Of a DNA stretch of 64,000 nt, positions 1-9,122 are shown one piece after another. Within the stretch, counting starts at the first letter, position 1. Each line of letters begins with the position of its first letter. The notes beneath the pieces are model-generated. The model made no database searches and had not been told where the DNA came from. It worked only from the letters and a program-made list of their open reading frames with translations. The DNA is from Rahnella rivi. Its GTDB lineage: Bacteria > Pseudomonadota > Gammaproteobacteria > Enterobacterales > Enterobacteriaceae. Location of the stretch: positions 248,001-312,000 of the forward strand of contig NZ_JAFMOX010000066.1 in the NCBI RefSeq assembly GCF_019049655.1. The letters are read 5' to 3'. The position numbers and the translations under genes are program-made.

Positions 1-2218
1 CGCGCGGAGGATCGTATTCTTCCGGGATCAGGAACAGTTTGGCTCGCTTACTCTTAATCCCAAGCGTTGCACGGCTCGACAGCACCGAAACAATTGGCGA
101 GAGGATCAGAGAGAAGACGATTGGCGCCAGCCACCACAGGAAACGCAAGTCCAGCCAGGCCATACCGGCCGCCCAGACAGCACCCAGCAACAGCTGAGAT
201 CCGTGACGTTTAAAGGCTTCGCCCCACGGCGTGTCATCATCGTCACGCTGCGGTGAATTCCAGACCACTTCCCAGCCCAGGAACGCACTGACCACGAAGA
301 CGGTGTGGAACAGCATACGCACAGGGGCCAGAAGAACCGAGAACAGCATTTCCAGCAGCATGGAGATCAGCAGGCGGAAACCGCCACCAAACTGTTTCGC
401 ACCCTTCGCCCAGATCAGGACGATACTCAGCAGTTTTGGCAGGAACAGCAGCACCATGGTGGTCGAGAACAAGGCGATTGCCAGTTCAGGACGCCATTGC
501 GGCCACACCGGGAACAGCTGACGAGGTTGCAGGAAGTACTGCGGTTCCATCAGCGTATGCACCACCTGCAAGGCGGTAGACAAGGCCAGGAACGTAAACC
601 ACAACGGTGCGGAAAGATACGACATGACACCGGTCAGGAACACCGCACGGTGAACCGGGTGCATCCCTTTCACCAGGAACAGGCGGAAGTTCATCAGGTT
701 ACCATGGCACCAGCGGCGGTCGCGTTTCAGCTCATCCAGCAGGTTTGGCGGTAACTCTTCATAACTGCCCGGCAGATCGTAGGCGATCCAGACACCCCAG
801 CCCGCACGACGCATCAGTGCCGCTTCCACAAAGTCATGCGACATGATGGAGCCCGCAAATGAACCTTCACCCGGCAACGGTGCCAGCGCACAGTGCTCAA
901 TGAAAGGTTTCACGCGGATAATGGCGTTGTGCCCCCAGTAGTGGGATTCACCCAACTGCCAGAAGTGCAGTCCCGCGGTAAACAGCGGGCCGTAGACGCG
1001 GGTAGCAAACTGCTGACAACGCGCATACAACGTATCCATTCCGGACGCTTTCGGCGAAGACTGGATGATACCGGCATTCGGGTTAGCATCCATCAGACGA
1101 GCCAGACCGGTCAGACATTCGCCACTCATCACGCTGTCGGCATCGAGGATCACCATATAGGCATATTCCCCGCCCCAGCGACGGCACCAGTCATCAATGT
1201 TTCCGCTTTTGCGTTTCACACGGCGACGGCGGCGGCGATAGAAGATACGGCCATGGCCGTCTACGTCGCGGCAGACTTCCATCCAGGCTTTCTGTTCAGC
1301 CACGCAGATATCCGGGTCATAGCTGTCGCTCAGGACATAGATATCAAACTGATCCAAATCACCGGTCGCTTTCACGGATTCGTACGTTGCACGAAGACCC
1401 GCGAATACGCGCTCCACGTCTTCGTTACAAATCGGCATGATAAGCGCGGTACGGTTATTCGGGTTCAGCGGCTCGTCGCCTTTGGTGGACGCCGTGATGC
1501 TGTATTTATCGCGGCCAATGAGCAGTTGTAAAAAGCCCATCAGTGCGGTCCAGAAACCGGCCGATACCCAACAGAACAAAATGGCAAACAGCACCAGAAT
1601 ACCGGTCTGCAACACATAAGGCAGCAGTTGCAGCACAGACTGTTGCCAGTCCTGATTCAACATATCTGCGGGGTCGATCAGCGCCCAGCCCTGATAAGGC
1701 AGGATGGTTTTCATGTACCAGGTAGCGATCGCCGTTTGCACCAGCATCAGAGCCAGCAAAATATAACGGCGAACGGAACCGGCATGACGCCAGCGTTTTT
1801 CGGATTCAGGCATTTCTGAGGCGCGGTGACGGGAAGCCGCGCTGCGCCCCATCAGATTGTCCCAGAAACGGCCTACCGGGTTGGTGCGCCAGACATCAGG
1901 GAACATGCTGGAACGCTTAACCGGTGGCATAGCGCTGGCGATGGTGCGGCCTTCGTTATCCACTTCATCCAGCGAGCCCTTTTCCAGAGCGTAAGGCCAG
2001 CTGCCGCCTACGCGCGCTTTCACCGAGGCCAGAGGCGCGTCGATGTCAGCCGCAGCGGCAACCGCTGAAGCCGTATCATCGGCGCCTAAGCGCCGGTGCA
2101 CGGTGGCAAAAGCTTCCCCTTCAGCAGCCGGAAGCTGCTGAAGGAGCGCCGCTTTCTGTTCTTCAGTAAGCGGCAAAGCTTCTACGTAATCATGTGTAGA
2201 GTGCGTTGACTTATTCAT
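1..2218 (-). CDS. opgH: Glucans biosynthesis glucosyltransferase H (3' end outside window)
   Basis: Inner-membrane glucosyltransferase that builds the beta-1,2-linked backbone of osmoregulated periplasmic glucans from UDP-glucose. The ORF is open to the left edge, so about 739 N-terminal codons of a protein that is usually about 850 residues are present. Reading the minus strand gives a cytoplasmic N-terminus (MNKSTHSTHDYVEALPL), membrane segments near residues 140-220, then a GT2 domain with the DADS motif and an RRWCHGN motif matching the family QxxRW box, followed by more membrane helices. Its ATG (2216-2218) overlaps the opgG stop by 8 bp (ATGAATAA), so the two genes are translationally coupled in the usual opgGH operon. 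Identification is firm; only the C-terminus is unseen. Confidence 0.96.
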   Translation of the reverse strand, partial: MNKSTHSTHDYVEALPLTEEQKAALLQQLPAAEGEAFATVHRRLGADDTASAVAAAADIDAPLASVKARVGGSWPYALEKGSLDEVDNEGRTIASAMPPVKRSSMFPDVWRTNPVGRFWDNLMGRSAASRHRASEMPESEKRWRHAGSVRRYILLALMLVQTAIATWYMKTILPYQGWALIDPADMLNQDWQQSVLQLLPYVLQTGILVLFAILFCWVSAGFWTALMGFLQLLIGRDKYSITASTKGDEPLNPNNRTALIMPICNEDVERVFAGLRATYESVKATGDLDQFDIYVLSDSYDPDICVAEQKAWMEVCRDVDGHGRIFYRRRRRRVKRKSGNIDDWCRRWGGEYAYMVILDADSVMSGECLTGLARLMDANPNAGIIQSSPKASGMDTLYARCQQFATRVYGPLFTAGLHFWQLGESHYWGHNAIIRVKPFIEHCALAPLPGEGSFAGSIMSHDFVEAALMRRAGWGVWIAYDLPGSYEELPPNLLDELKRDRRWCHGNLMNFRLFLVKGMHPVHRAVFLTGVMSYLSAPLWFTFLALSTALQVVHTLMEPQYFLQPRQLFPVWPQWRPELAIALFSTTMVLLFLPKLLSIVLIWAKGAKQFGGGFRLLISMLLEMLFSVLLAPVRMLFHTVFVVSAFLGWEVVWNSPQRDDDDTPWGEAFKRHGSQLLLGAVWAAGMAWLDLRFLWWLAPIVFSLILSPIVSVLSSRATLGIKSKRAKLFLIPEEYDPPR

Positions 2219-3746
2219 TTGCAGGCAGCTGATAGCTCCAGGTTTCACTCAGTGTTTTATCGCCATTGGCCAGAGAAGCGCGCATTTCAATCGCTTTCTT
2301 CGGATCTTTCACTTTCAGGCGCAGCGTCAGACGCCAGCCTTTGGTTACCGGATTATAGCGGACAGTGTTTTCAACCAGATCGCCGTTGTCGCCTACGCTG
2401 ACCTGAGACGCCACCGGCGTATCACTTTTCAGGGCTTTGAGGTTTGGACCGACAAAATCAACCAGGAAGGCAACGCTGCCATCTGGTTCACGGATCAGAT
2501 TTGACTGCTTAACATCACCGGTTGAGCGCATGGTACGTTCGACCCACGCCAGATCGGGTGCATGCAATTTGTCTTCTTCAATAGTGAAGTGCAGACGGTA
2601 GTCCATGTTCAGCGGTTTACCCGCATCAGGTAACTGATCCGGCGTCCAGAAGGCGACGATGTTGTCATTGGTTTCATCGGCGGTAGGAATTTCTACCAGC
2701 TCAACTTTCCCTTTACCCCAGTCGCCTTTGGTTTCAACCCAACCGCTCGGACGCAGATCGTAACGGTCGTCCAAATCTTCAAAGTTGGAGAAGCTGCGGC
2801 CGCGTTGCAACAAGCCGAACCCTTTCGGGTTTTCCATGGAGAACTGGCTGACGGCCAGATGTTTTGGATTGTTCAGCGGACGCCAGATCCACTCACCGTT
2901 ACCGGCGTGGATGGACAGACCGTTGGAATCATGCAGCGCCGGACGATAGTTCATCACCGGAGACGGCTGATTTGCACCGAACAGGAACATGCTGGTCAGG
3001 GGAGCGACGCCCAGTTTGCCCACTTTATCGCGCAGATAAACTTTAGACTGCACGTCTACGGTCGCTTCTTTACCTGGATACACATCCATGCGGTAAGCAC
3101 CGGTCGCGCGCGGCGAATCCAGCAAGGCATAAATGACTAAATGCTTTTCATCAGGATTAGGACGTTCGATCCAGAATTCGCGGAAACGCGGGAACTCTTC
3201 ACCCGATGCCAGTGCGGTATCGATAGCCAGACCACGGGCAGACAAGCCATACACCTGGCCTTTACCGATGACGCGGAAGTAGCTGGCACCCAGCACACTC
3301 ATTATTTCATCATCTTTGTCTGCTTTATTGATCGGATAAAGCACTTTGAAACCGGCAAAGCCGAGGTTTTTCACTGAGTCAGCGTCATGTTTGACGTTGC
3401 CAAAGTTGAAGTAGTCCGGGCTGTACTTAATTTCTTTGACTGCGTTAGCCGTCACTTCATTGATTTTCACCGGAGTGTCGAAGTACATCCCCTGGTGGTA
3501 GAACTCAAGCTTGAAAGGCGTGTTCTGGTCTTTCCAGTACGCTTTGTCATGATTGAATTGAATTTGTTGGTAGTCTGCGAATTTGAGATCGCGGAACTGG
3601 GACGGTAAATTGCTTTTAGGCGCTTCGTAGCCTTTATCGGCTAATGCTTTCGCTTGTTTTGCAACATCGTCAATAGAAAAAGCCCAGGCAGATGAGGTGA
3701 ACATGGCCATCAACACTGCGGCACTTAGCAAACGGACTTTGATCAT
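2211..3746 (-). CDS. opgG: Glucans biosynthesis protein G, periplasmic
   Basis: Periplasmic protein needed with OpgH for synthesis or branching of osmoregulated periplasmic glucans. I chose the ATG at 3746 over an in-frame upstream GTG (3818). It gives 511 residues, the same as E. coli MdoG, starts straight into a Sec signal peptide (MIKVRLLSAAVLMAMFTSSAWA, cut before FSIDD), and has AGGG about 8 bases upstream. The mature protein matches E. coli MdoG along its whole length, including the YQQIQFNHDKAYW and LHDSNGLSIHAGNGEWIWRP regions and the C-terminal ETWSYQLPANE. It lies upstream of opgH in the same operon and is divergent from opgC. No anomalies were seen. Confidence 0.97.
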   Translation of the reverse strand: MIKVRLLSAAVLMAMFTSSAWAFSIDDVAKQAKALADKGYEAPKSNLPSQFRDLKFADYQQIQFNHDKAYWKDQNTPFKLEFYHQGMYFDTPVKINEVTANAVKEIKYSPDYFNFGNVKHDADSVKNLGFAGFKVLYPINKADKDDEIMSVLGASYFRVIGKGQVYGLSARGLAIDTALASGEEFPRFREFWIERPNPDEKHLVIYALLDSPRATGAYRMDVYPGKEATVDVQSKVYLRDKVGKLGVAPLTSMFLFGANQPSPVMNYRPALHDSNGLSIHAGNGEWIWRPLNNPKHLAVSQFSMENPKGFGLLQRGRSFSNFEDLDDRYDLRPSGWVETKGDWGKGKVELVEIPTADETNDNIVAFWTPDQLPDAGKPLNMDYRLHFTIEEDKLHAPDLAWVERTMRSTGDVKQSNLIREPDGSVAFLVDFVGPNLKALKSDTPVASQVSVGDNGDLVENTVRYNPVTKGWRLTLRLKVKDPKKAIEMRASLANGDKTLSETWSYQLPANE

Positions 3747-4077
3747 ACGTGACCCTATGGAAAAATTTTTATCCGACACCTTGTCTCCTTTAAGCGCGCT
3801 TAAGGCAATTGCTGTCACTGTTTCATGAGAAGTGTCAGGTTTCCGACAACCTGAGCTGTCGATGGTTCATTCATTGAAGAACCGTTTAAGCGCAACAGGG
3901 TACAAGGATATCAATTCGTTGAAACACAGGCTATGGAAACTTGTCCTATAAGAAAGCCTGATTGAGGTTCGGAGTAATACTATTGTCAGTCACGTTCATT
4001 TCTGGTTACCTGAGAAAATAAACCTAAAGACAAATTACGCTCTAAAATTAGGATGAGCTGCATACAACGGATACGTG
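3747..4077. other. Divergent opgG/opgC intergenic region
   Basis: This 331-bp AT-rich spacer lies between the divergent opgG and opgC starts and must hold promoters for both. I could not assign convincing -35/-10 pairs or a regulator site by eye. An in-frame GTG at 3818 would extend OpgG by 24 residues, but it lies ahead of the signal peptide and is judged non-coding. Confidence 0.5.
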
Positions 4078-5262
4078 ATGAAACCACAAAAACCACAACG
4101 TGAGTTCTTTTTAGACTCCATCCGCGCATATTTGATGCTGCTGGGTATTCCGTTCCATATATCATTGATTTACTCCAGTCATATCTGGGCGGTAAACAGT
4201 GCAATACCCTCGCACGGCCTGACGATCTTCAATGACGTGATCCACGCCTTCCGCATGCAGGTGTTCTTCGTTATCTCAGGCTACTTCTCTTATATGCTCT
4301 ACGAGCGGTACGACTCGCACCAGTGGCTTAAGGTGCGTCTTGAACGGGTTGCCATCCCGCTGGCTGCCGCATTCCCGTTGATTACTCTGCCGCAACTCTA
4401 TTTCCTGATGAAGTACACCAGCAAATTTTCCGACTGGAGCACAATGGGGCTCTATCAGAAAATTAACATCACCGTCTGGGAATTAGTGTCCCATTTATGG
4501 TTCCTGTTAACGCTAGTTATTCTCACCAGCATTTGTTTTTACCTGTTTAAATTCATAAAAGAAATTAAGACTAATCGCATTCAATTAATTAAAAGCCGAA
4601 CAAACAGTTTAGGAAAGCTCTCAATCTTATTTTTATTTATCGGCTTAATTTATGCGACCTTTAACCGTGCATTGTATCTTTTCGCGCCGGATTTACTTTC
4701 CAACGGTGCCTTTAACTTTATCGTGATGCAGACGTTGTTTTATCTGCCATTTTTCATTATTGGCGCTTTTGCTTATAAGTTCTCATGGTTAAAGGAACTG
4801 TTCATCAAGCCATCGGCTACCGCCGGGGTAGTGAGCCTCCTGCTGTTTGCGGTTTACATGTTCAATCAGCACGTGAATACCCCGCAGCTTTACTCGATGG
4901 AGATTGACGCCATTGTCACTACCTTGCTGGGTATCCTGATGGTGAACGTGGTGTTCTCCTTCAGCCACTATCTGTTGAACTTCCAGGCGCCGTGGATCAC
5001 TTACCTGGTGAACTCCTCATTGTTCATCTACCTGATTCACCACCCGTTAACGCTGATTTATGGTGCGTTTATTACTCCAAAAATTCACAGCGACTGGATG
5101 GGATTCTGGCTGGGTCTGGTGTTCGTGTTCGGTATCGCCTTTGTGCTTTATGAAGTGCATAAACGTATTCCGCTCCTGCGTTTCCTGTTCTCAGGCAAAC
5201 CGCAGCATGTGGCTAAAAAGAATGAAACCGGCCCTACCCCGCCGCAAAATCAGGCTTCATGA
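4078..5262 (+). CDS. opgC: Glucans biosynthesis protein C (succinyl transfer)
   Basis: Multi-spanning inner-membrane acyltransferase of the Acyltransferase_3 family, needed to add succinyl groups to periplasmic glucans. The 394-residue product aligns end to end with E. coli MdoC: REFFLDSIRAYLMLLGIPFH at the N-terminus, FRMQVFFVISGYFSYML, LVSHLWFLL and the late FIYLIHHPLTLIYGAFITP segment. About ten hydrophobic helices are visible. The ATG at 4078 is preferred to the adjacent GTG at 4075 because the E. coli protein starts there and a GGA lies 6 bases upstream. Its divergent arrangement to opgGH is the usual enterobacterial one. A strong hairpin terminator follows. Confidence 0.95.
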   Translation: MKPQKPQREFFLDSIRAYLMLLGIPFHISLIYSSHIWAVNSAIPSHGLTIFNDVIHAFRMQVFFVISGYFSYMLYERYDSHQWLKVRLERVAIPLAAAFPLITLPQLYFLMKYTSKFSDWSTMGLYQKINITVWELVSHLWFLLTLVILTSICFYLFKFIKEIKTNRIQLIKSRTNSLGKLSILFLFIGLIYATFNRALYLFAPDLLSNGAFNFIVMQTLFYLPFFIIGAFAYKFSWLKELFIKPSATAGVVSLLLFAVYMFNQHVNTPQLYSMEIDAIVTTLLGILMVNVVFSFSHYLLNFQAPWITYLVNSSLFIYLIHHPLTLIYGAFITPKIHSDWMGFWLGLVFVFGIAFVLYEVHKRIPLLRFLFSGKPQHVAKKNETGPTPPQNQAS

Positions 5263-5290
5263 TCGTTTTATAATGCCGGACGGAAGATCA

Positions 5291-5328
5291 AAAAAGGCGG
5301 CCCCGCACTTACGCAGGGCCGCCTTTTT
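5291..5328. terminator. Bidirectional rho-independent terminator
   Basis: A GC-rich stem (AAAAAGGCGGCCC paired with GGGCCGCCTTTTT) has an A-run on the left and a T-run on the right. It sits between the convergent ends of opgC and the HlyD-family gene, so it can serve both strands. Confidence 0.9.
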
Positions 5329-5356
5329 TATTCAGTTCGGATGACCGGCGACTGAA

Positions 5357-6391
5357 TTATCGCTCGGCGGTAATGATCGTCGGAATCACTGACATGCCCA
5401 CTTTAAGACGATTCGCATCGGGTTGATTGGGTTCCAGCACAATTTTTACTGCCAGACGTTGCACCACCTTGGTGTAATTCCCGGTGGCATTGTCCGGGGA
5501 TATGGGAGAAAAGGTCACACCGGTCGCCGGAGAAATACTGTCCACTTTTCCCTTCAGCACCAGGCCCGGCAGTGCATCAACTTTTATGTCTGCAGCCTGA
5601 CCGGCTCTGACATCCCCTAACTGTGTCTCAAGATAATTCGCCACAATGTAGGCCTCGTGAAGCGGAACGACGGCCAGAACGCGGGAGCCCGCACTGACAT
5701 AACCGCCGATGCGCAGGGAACGCTGCCCGACAATACCGTCAACCGGTGCTGTGATTTCTGTGTAAGAGAGATTCAATTTCGCCTGGGCCAGCGCCGTTGC
5801 GGCTGAATCGATTGCCGCTTGAGCTTCCGCCTGTCCGGCTTTAAGCACGTCAATTTGTTTTATCGCCGCCTGCGCCGCCGCCATATCACTTTGCTGAGCG
5901 GCCAGTTTTGATCGCAAATTCGCATCTGATTCATCCCGCGCATCGGCGGTGCCTGAACCATTTTGCAGCAGACGTTTATAGCGGTCAGCACTCTGGCGCG
6001 CATAGGCAATCCCAGCGCTGTCGGCGTTCACCTGCGCCTGTGCCTGCAAAATAGTTTGCTGTTGTTTTGCTAACTGGGCAGTCAGGCTGAGCATTTTAGC
6101 ATTCGCCGTTTCAAGGCTGGCCGCCGCCGTCAGCACGGCATTCCGATAATCCCGGTCATCAATGCGCGCCATCACTTCCCCGGCTTTCACCGCCTGATTA
6201 TCCCGCACATACACCTGAGTGAGGGTGCCGGAAATCCTTGGCGCGACCAGCGTGGAGTCCGCAGAAACAAAGGCATCATCCGTGCCCGGGTTGCTTTCAC
6301 CGGTCAATATCCAGAAGGCCATCCCAGCCAGCAATATCACGACGAGGGCGGCGACCAGCCAGCTCAGGCGAACGGGTAATTTTTTTATCAT
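5357..6391 (-). CDS. HlyD-family membrane fusion protein (EmrA-like)
   Basis: Periplasmic adaptor of a drug-efflux pump, expected to link the MFS transporter encoded just upstream to an outer-membrane channel. The 344-residue protein has one N-terminal transmembrane helix (about residues 10-30), then the EmrA-type motif GTDDAFVSAD and the half-lipoyl motif APRISGTLTQVYVRDNQAVKAGE. An Ala/Gln-rich coiled-coil hairpin spans about residues 85-195, followed by the second lipoyl half (LSYTEITAPVDGIVGQRSL) and a beta-barrel domain. It is downstream of the MFS gene with a 71-bp gap, the reverse of the emrA-emrB order of E. coli. The pump substrate is unknown. Confidence 0.85.
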   Translation of the reverse strand: MIKKLPVRLSWLVAALVVILLAGMAFWILTGESNPGTDDAFVSADSTLVAPRISGTLTQVYVRDNQAVKAGEVMARIDDRDYRNAVLTAAASLETANAKMLSLTAQLAKQQQTILQAQAQVNADSAGIAYARQSADRYKRLLQNGSGTADARDESDANLRSKLAAQQSDMAAAQAAIKQIDVLKAGQAEAQAAIDSAATALAQAKLNLSYTEITAPVDGIVGQRSLRIGGYVSAGSRVLAVVPLHEAYIVANYLETQLGDVRAGQAADIKVDALPGLVLKGKVDSISPATGVTFSPISPDNATGNYTKVVQRLAVKIVLEPNQPDANRLKVGMSVIPTIITAER

Positions 6392-6462
6392 GATTCTTTT
6401 CTCTCATTTTTTCTTATAAAGAAATGCACATATTTTGGTAATGACGGGTTCAGACTGATGGT

Positions 6463-8091
6463 TCAGGAACGATTGACCAGCGACTGCGGCGGATAGGTAC
6501 GCTTTGGCAAAATGGCCGCCAGCAGGATCAACAACAGCGCCAGCCCGATGATCACCAGATAGGTGTCTGCCAGCCCCAGCACCAGCGCCTGCTTTTTCAC
6601 CAGCCTGGAAAACTGGGTAATCACTTCGGTCGAGATCGCGGTTCCGTCGCCATTGAGCGGTGCAAGGAAACTGCTTTCGCCGCCGTAAGGCTGTGAAAGG
6701 AGATAGCTCACGCTACCGGCGTGGTTAAGCAATACGTTGGAATGAAACTGTTCCCGGTGGCTGACAAAAACGCCCAACATCGCACCGCCCATCACGCTGC
6801 CCAGACCGCGCGTGGTGTTGAACATCGCCGAAGCAAAAGGTCCTTCCTGCGGCTGAACGACACTGGTCGCACTCATCAGAATCGGCAAAACGGCCATCGG
6901 CTGGCCTAACGCCTGCATCATCTGAATCAGATAGAAATTATCCCGTGCCCAGGCACTGGTCATGAACGTACCCAGATAGCAGGAAACACCGATCAGCCCC
7001 AGCCCGCAGGCCAGCACCCAGCGGCTGTCCACACGGCGGATGGTGAGAACAAACGCCACCAGCGGCGCAAGTAAGAGTTGCGGCAGCCCTATGGTCAGCG
7101 CCAGCGGCCCCACCTGGACGGCGCGGAATCCGCCGACCTGTTCCATGTAGCTGGACGGCAGCGCAGAGCCCGATAAAAACAGGAACATCAGCGCAAACAA
7201 CGTGATCAACCCATGGGCCAGATTGTGGCGTTTGAGCATTTGTAATTTGAAGAGAGGCAGCGGATGGTGCCATTCATTGACCAGAAAAATTGTCAGCAGT
7301 GCCAGCGCAGCAAAAAACATCAGCGTGATCAGCGGAGAGTTGAACCAGTCCAGACGCTCTCCCTGTTGCAATGACAGCACCAGAAGGGAAATGCCGCTGC
7401 ACCCTGTCAGCATGCCCACCTTATCCATCTGTTTAAAACGCTCGAAGCGCAGAGGATCCTGTGGAATGCCATAACCGACCATGATGATTGCCAGAAGACA
7501 AGGCGGGATGACCTGCCAGAAAACCCATTCCCAGCCCACATAGTCTGTCCAGAGGGCAGCTAAAGAAGTGGCCATATTTGGACCAAATGTCGCCGTCAGG
7601 GCATAGGCGCTCAGCCCGTATAACTTGTAATGAGGCGGCATAAAGCGCAGAGCAGCCGTCATCAGCAACGGCGGCAACGCCCCGCCGAATATGCCCTGCA
7701 CGGTGCGCAAGGCAATGAATACCGGCAAATCAGGCGCGAAAGGCAGTAACGCAGCCAGCAGCAAAAAACCGAAGGTGACAAACAGCGTAAATCGACGCAG
7801 CGAGAAGGTCATGGCAAACCAGGGAGCAAGCATCATCGCCGCCACTTCGGCAGCCTGATAAACACCAATCAGCCAGGAACCTTGATCGCTGCTGATACTC
7901 AACGCGCCACGAACATCGGCCAGCGCGATATCAGTGACACGATCGTTAAGGCCTGAGCACAGCGAGGCAATTAATACGCCGAGTAATCCGATCACCAGCC
8001 TCAGAGTAAAGGCCGGCGGAACGGGCTGCGCGGCACTGCCGGGGGCAGATGCGGGTGTGTCTGATGGGTTCATCATTTCGCTCATTAACAT
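6463..8091 (-). CDS. DHA2-type MFS multidrug transporter (EmrB/QacA-like)
   Basis: Proton-driven drug exporter with about 14 predicted membrane helices (542 residues). A soluble Pro/Ala-rich N-terminus precedes helix 1 (FTLRLVIGLLGVLIASLCSG), and the ALADVRGALSISSDQGSWL stretch is the family signature after helix 1. RTVQGIFGGALPPLL corresponds to motif C-like glycine-rich segments. The pair MFS plus HlyD is expected to form a tripartite pump with a TolC-type channel. Starts at 8091, 8085 and 8076 are all possible and none has a strong Shine-Dalgarno. The gene is divergent from an IclR regulator, whose operator-like palindromes lie in the shared upstream region, so it is probably that regulator's target. 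Substrate unknown. Confidence 0.85.
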   Translation of the reverse strand: MLMSEMMNPSDTPASAPGSAAQPVPPAFTLRLVIGLLGVLIASLCSGLNDRVTDIALADVRGALSISSDQGSWLIGVYQAAEVAAMMLAPWFAMTFSLRRFTLFVTFGFLLLAALLPFAPDLPVFIALRTVQGIFGGALPPLLMTAALRFMPPHYKLYGLSAYALTATFGPNMATSLAALWTDYVGWEWVFWQVIPPCLLAIIMVGYGIPQDPLRFERFKQMDKVGMLTGCSGISLLVLSLQQGERLDWFNSPLITLMFFAALALLTIFLVNEWHHPLPLFKLQMLKRHNLAHGLITLFALMFLFLSGSALPSSYMEQVGGFRAVQVGPLALTIGLPQLLLAPLVAFVLTIRRVDSRWVLACGLGLIGVSCYLGTFMTSAWARDNFYLIQMMQALGQPMAVLPILMSATSVVQPQEGPFASAMFNTTRGLGSVMGGAMLGVFVSHREQFHSNVLLNHAGSVSYLLSQPYGGESSFLAPLNGDGTAISTEVITQFSRLVKKQALVLGLADTYLVIIGLALLLILLAAILPKRTYPPQSLVNRS

Positions 8092-8180
8092 CGACGCATA
8101 ATCATTGATACGCCGACCGTGGAAAGGCAGGTGTGGGGCAACACAAAGGGGAATGCGATCGCTATCACTTTAATTTCGAT

Positions 8181-8197
8181 GCATTGCACCACAATGC
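8181..8197. promoter_or_regulatory. Palindromic operator candidate 1
   Basis: GCATTG-N5-CAATGC is a perfect inverted repeat. The same motif recurs in opposite orientation at 8226-8241. It covers the place where the -35 box for the TATAAT at 8215-8220 would lie. The position between a regulator and the efflux genes suggests an IclR-family binding site; this is inference. Confidence 0.55.
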
Positions 8198-8214
8198 GGT
8201 ACATGCTTAAATAC

Positions 8215-8220
8215 TATAAT
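8215..8220 (+). promoter_or_regulatory. Candidate -10 box for the iclR-family gene
   Basis: A perfect TATAAT lies 108 bases upstream of the regulator start. The corresponding -35 position (about 8192-8197) is inside palindrome 1, so binding there would block transcription. Confidence 0.45.
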
Positions 8221-8225
8221 ACGGT

Positions 8226-8241
8226 GCACTGTATTGCAATG
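8226..8241. promoter_or_regulatory. Palindromic operator candidate 2
   Basis: On the minus strand this reads CATTGCA-NN-ACA-N-TGC, the same pattern as the site at 8182-8197. Two inverted copies 44 bp apart flank the candidate -10 box. This is the arrangement expected of an autoregulated divergent promoter. Confidence 0.5.
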
Positions 8242-8328
8242 TGATTAAAATTGTTTTCAGAGCGCCCAGCCATTACATTGGCAGTACAGCTTTGGTAAGG
8301 ATCACCCGACGGTGACAAAGGAGAATTG

Positions 8329-9108
8329 ATGGCACAGGACATAGCAGGAGATGAAGAACGCAGCGGCGGGATCCAGGTGATTTCACGCGCGGCAACCATT
8401 CTGAATGCGCTGGGGAAACATCCACACGGGATGAGCCTTGGCGCGATCGCGAATGATGTCGATTTGCCCCGCTCCACCGTACAACGCATCGTCGCAGCAC
8501 TCGCCGAGGAAGGGCTGGTGCGATCCGAAGGCAGCGGCGGCGTCAGGCTCGGGCCAACGCTGCTTAAGCTGGTGTCGACGGTGCATACCGATGTCATCGC
8601 CATTGCCTCACCGTTTCTTCGTCAGCTCAGCGAAATGACCGATGAAACCGTCTCACTGGGGCGCGCCAGTGGCCGCCAGATAGCCAACATTCACAGCATT
8701 GTCGCTGAGCGGGAATTACGCGTGGTGCCAAGAGTGGGGCTGAATCTGCCGATTTACAGTACCTCCGGCGGACGGGCACTTTTGTCACTCAAAACAGATG
8801 AAGAGATCCACGCGCTGGTCGGGGATGTGCTGGAACCGGCCACCGAACATACCGTGCGCACTCTCGATTCTCTGCTGGAAAAAATTGCAGACGTACGTGA
8901 AAGCGGGATCTCAATGGAAAACGGTGAAACCGTAGACGGCGTTTCGACGCTGGCGGTGGCCATCGACACCATCTTAGGTCGCTACTCTGTTTCGGTGCTT
9001 TTTCCAACCCCGCGCCGTGAGGCAAAAGAAGCACAAATCCGCGAAGCCCTGCTTGATTGCAAAAACGCATTGATTGGCGAAATTGGTAAGCTGAGCCAAA
9101 ACAACTAA
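8329..9108 (+). CDS. IclR-family transcriptional regulator
   Basis: DNA-binding regulator of 259 residues. Residues about 15-75 form the IclR winged helix-turn-helix (QVISRAATILNAL, then MSLGAIANDVDLPRSTVQRIVAALAEEGLV). Residues about 80-250 form the effector-binding domain (the YSTSGGRALLS and GISMENGETVDGVSTLAVAI segments). The ATG at 8329 has AAGGAG at a good spacing; the TTG at 8326 is only an artefact of the frame. It is divergent from the MFS/HlyD pump and 14 bp upstream of a universal stress gene, so it probably controls both. The ligand cannot be told from sequence. Confidence 0.9.
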   Translation: MAQDIAGDEERSGGIQVISRAATILNALGKHPHGMSLGAIANDVDLPRSTVQRIVAALAEEGLVRSEGSGGVRLGPTLLKLVSTVHTDVIAIASPFLRQLSEMTDETVSLGRASGRQIANIHSIVAERELRVVPRVGLNLPIYSTSGGRALLSLKTDEEIHALVGDVLEPATEHTVRTLDSLLEKIADVRESGISMENGETVDGVSTLAVAIDTILGRYSVSVLFPTPRREAKEAQIREALLDCKNALIGEIGKLSQNN

Positions 9109-9122
9109 ACCCAGGAGTGACC

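Noticed and set aside
305..754. 149-residue plus-strand ORF rich in Gln and His
   Set aside because: It is antisense to opgH, and the composition is the shadow expected from a conserved gene on the other strand.
3747..3818. OpgG N-terminal extension to the GTG at 3818
   Set aside because: It would put 24 residues ahead of a complete signal peptide; the shorter form equals the E. coli length and has the better ribosome site.
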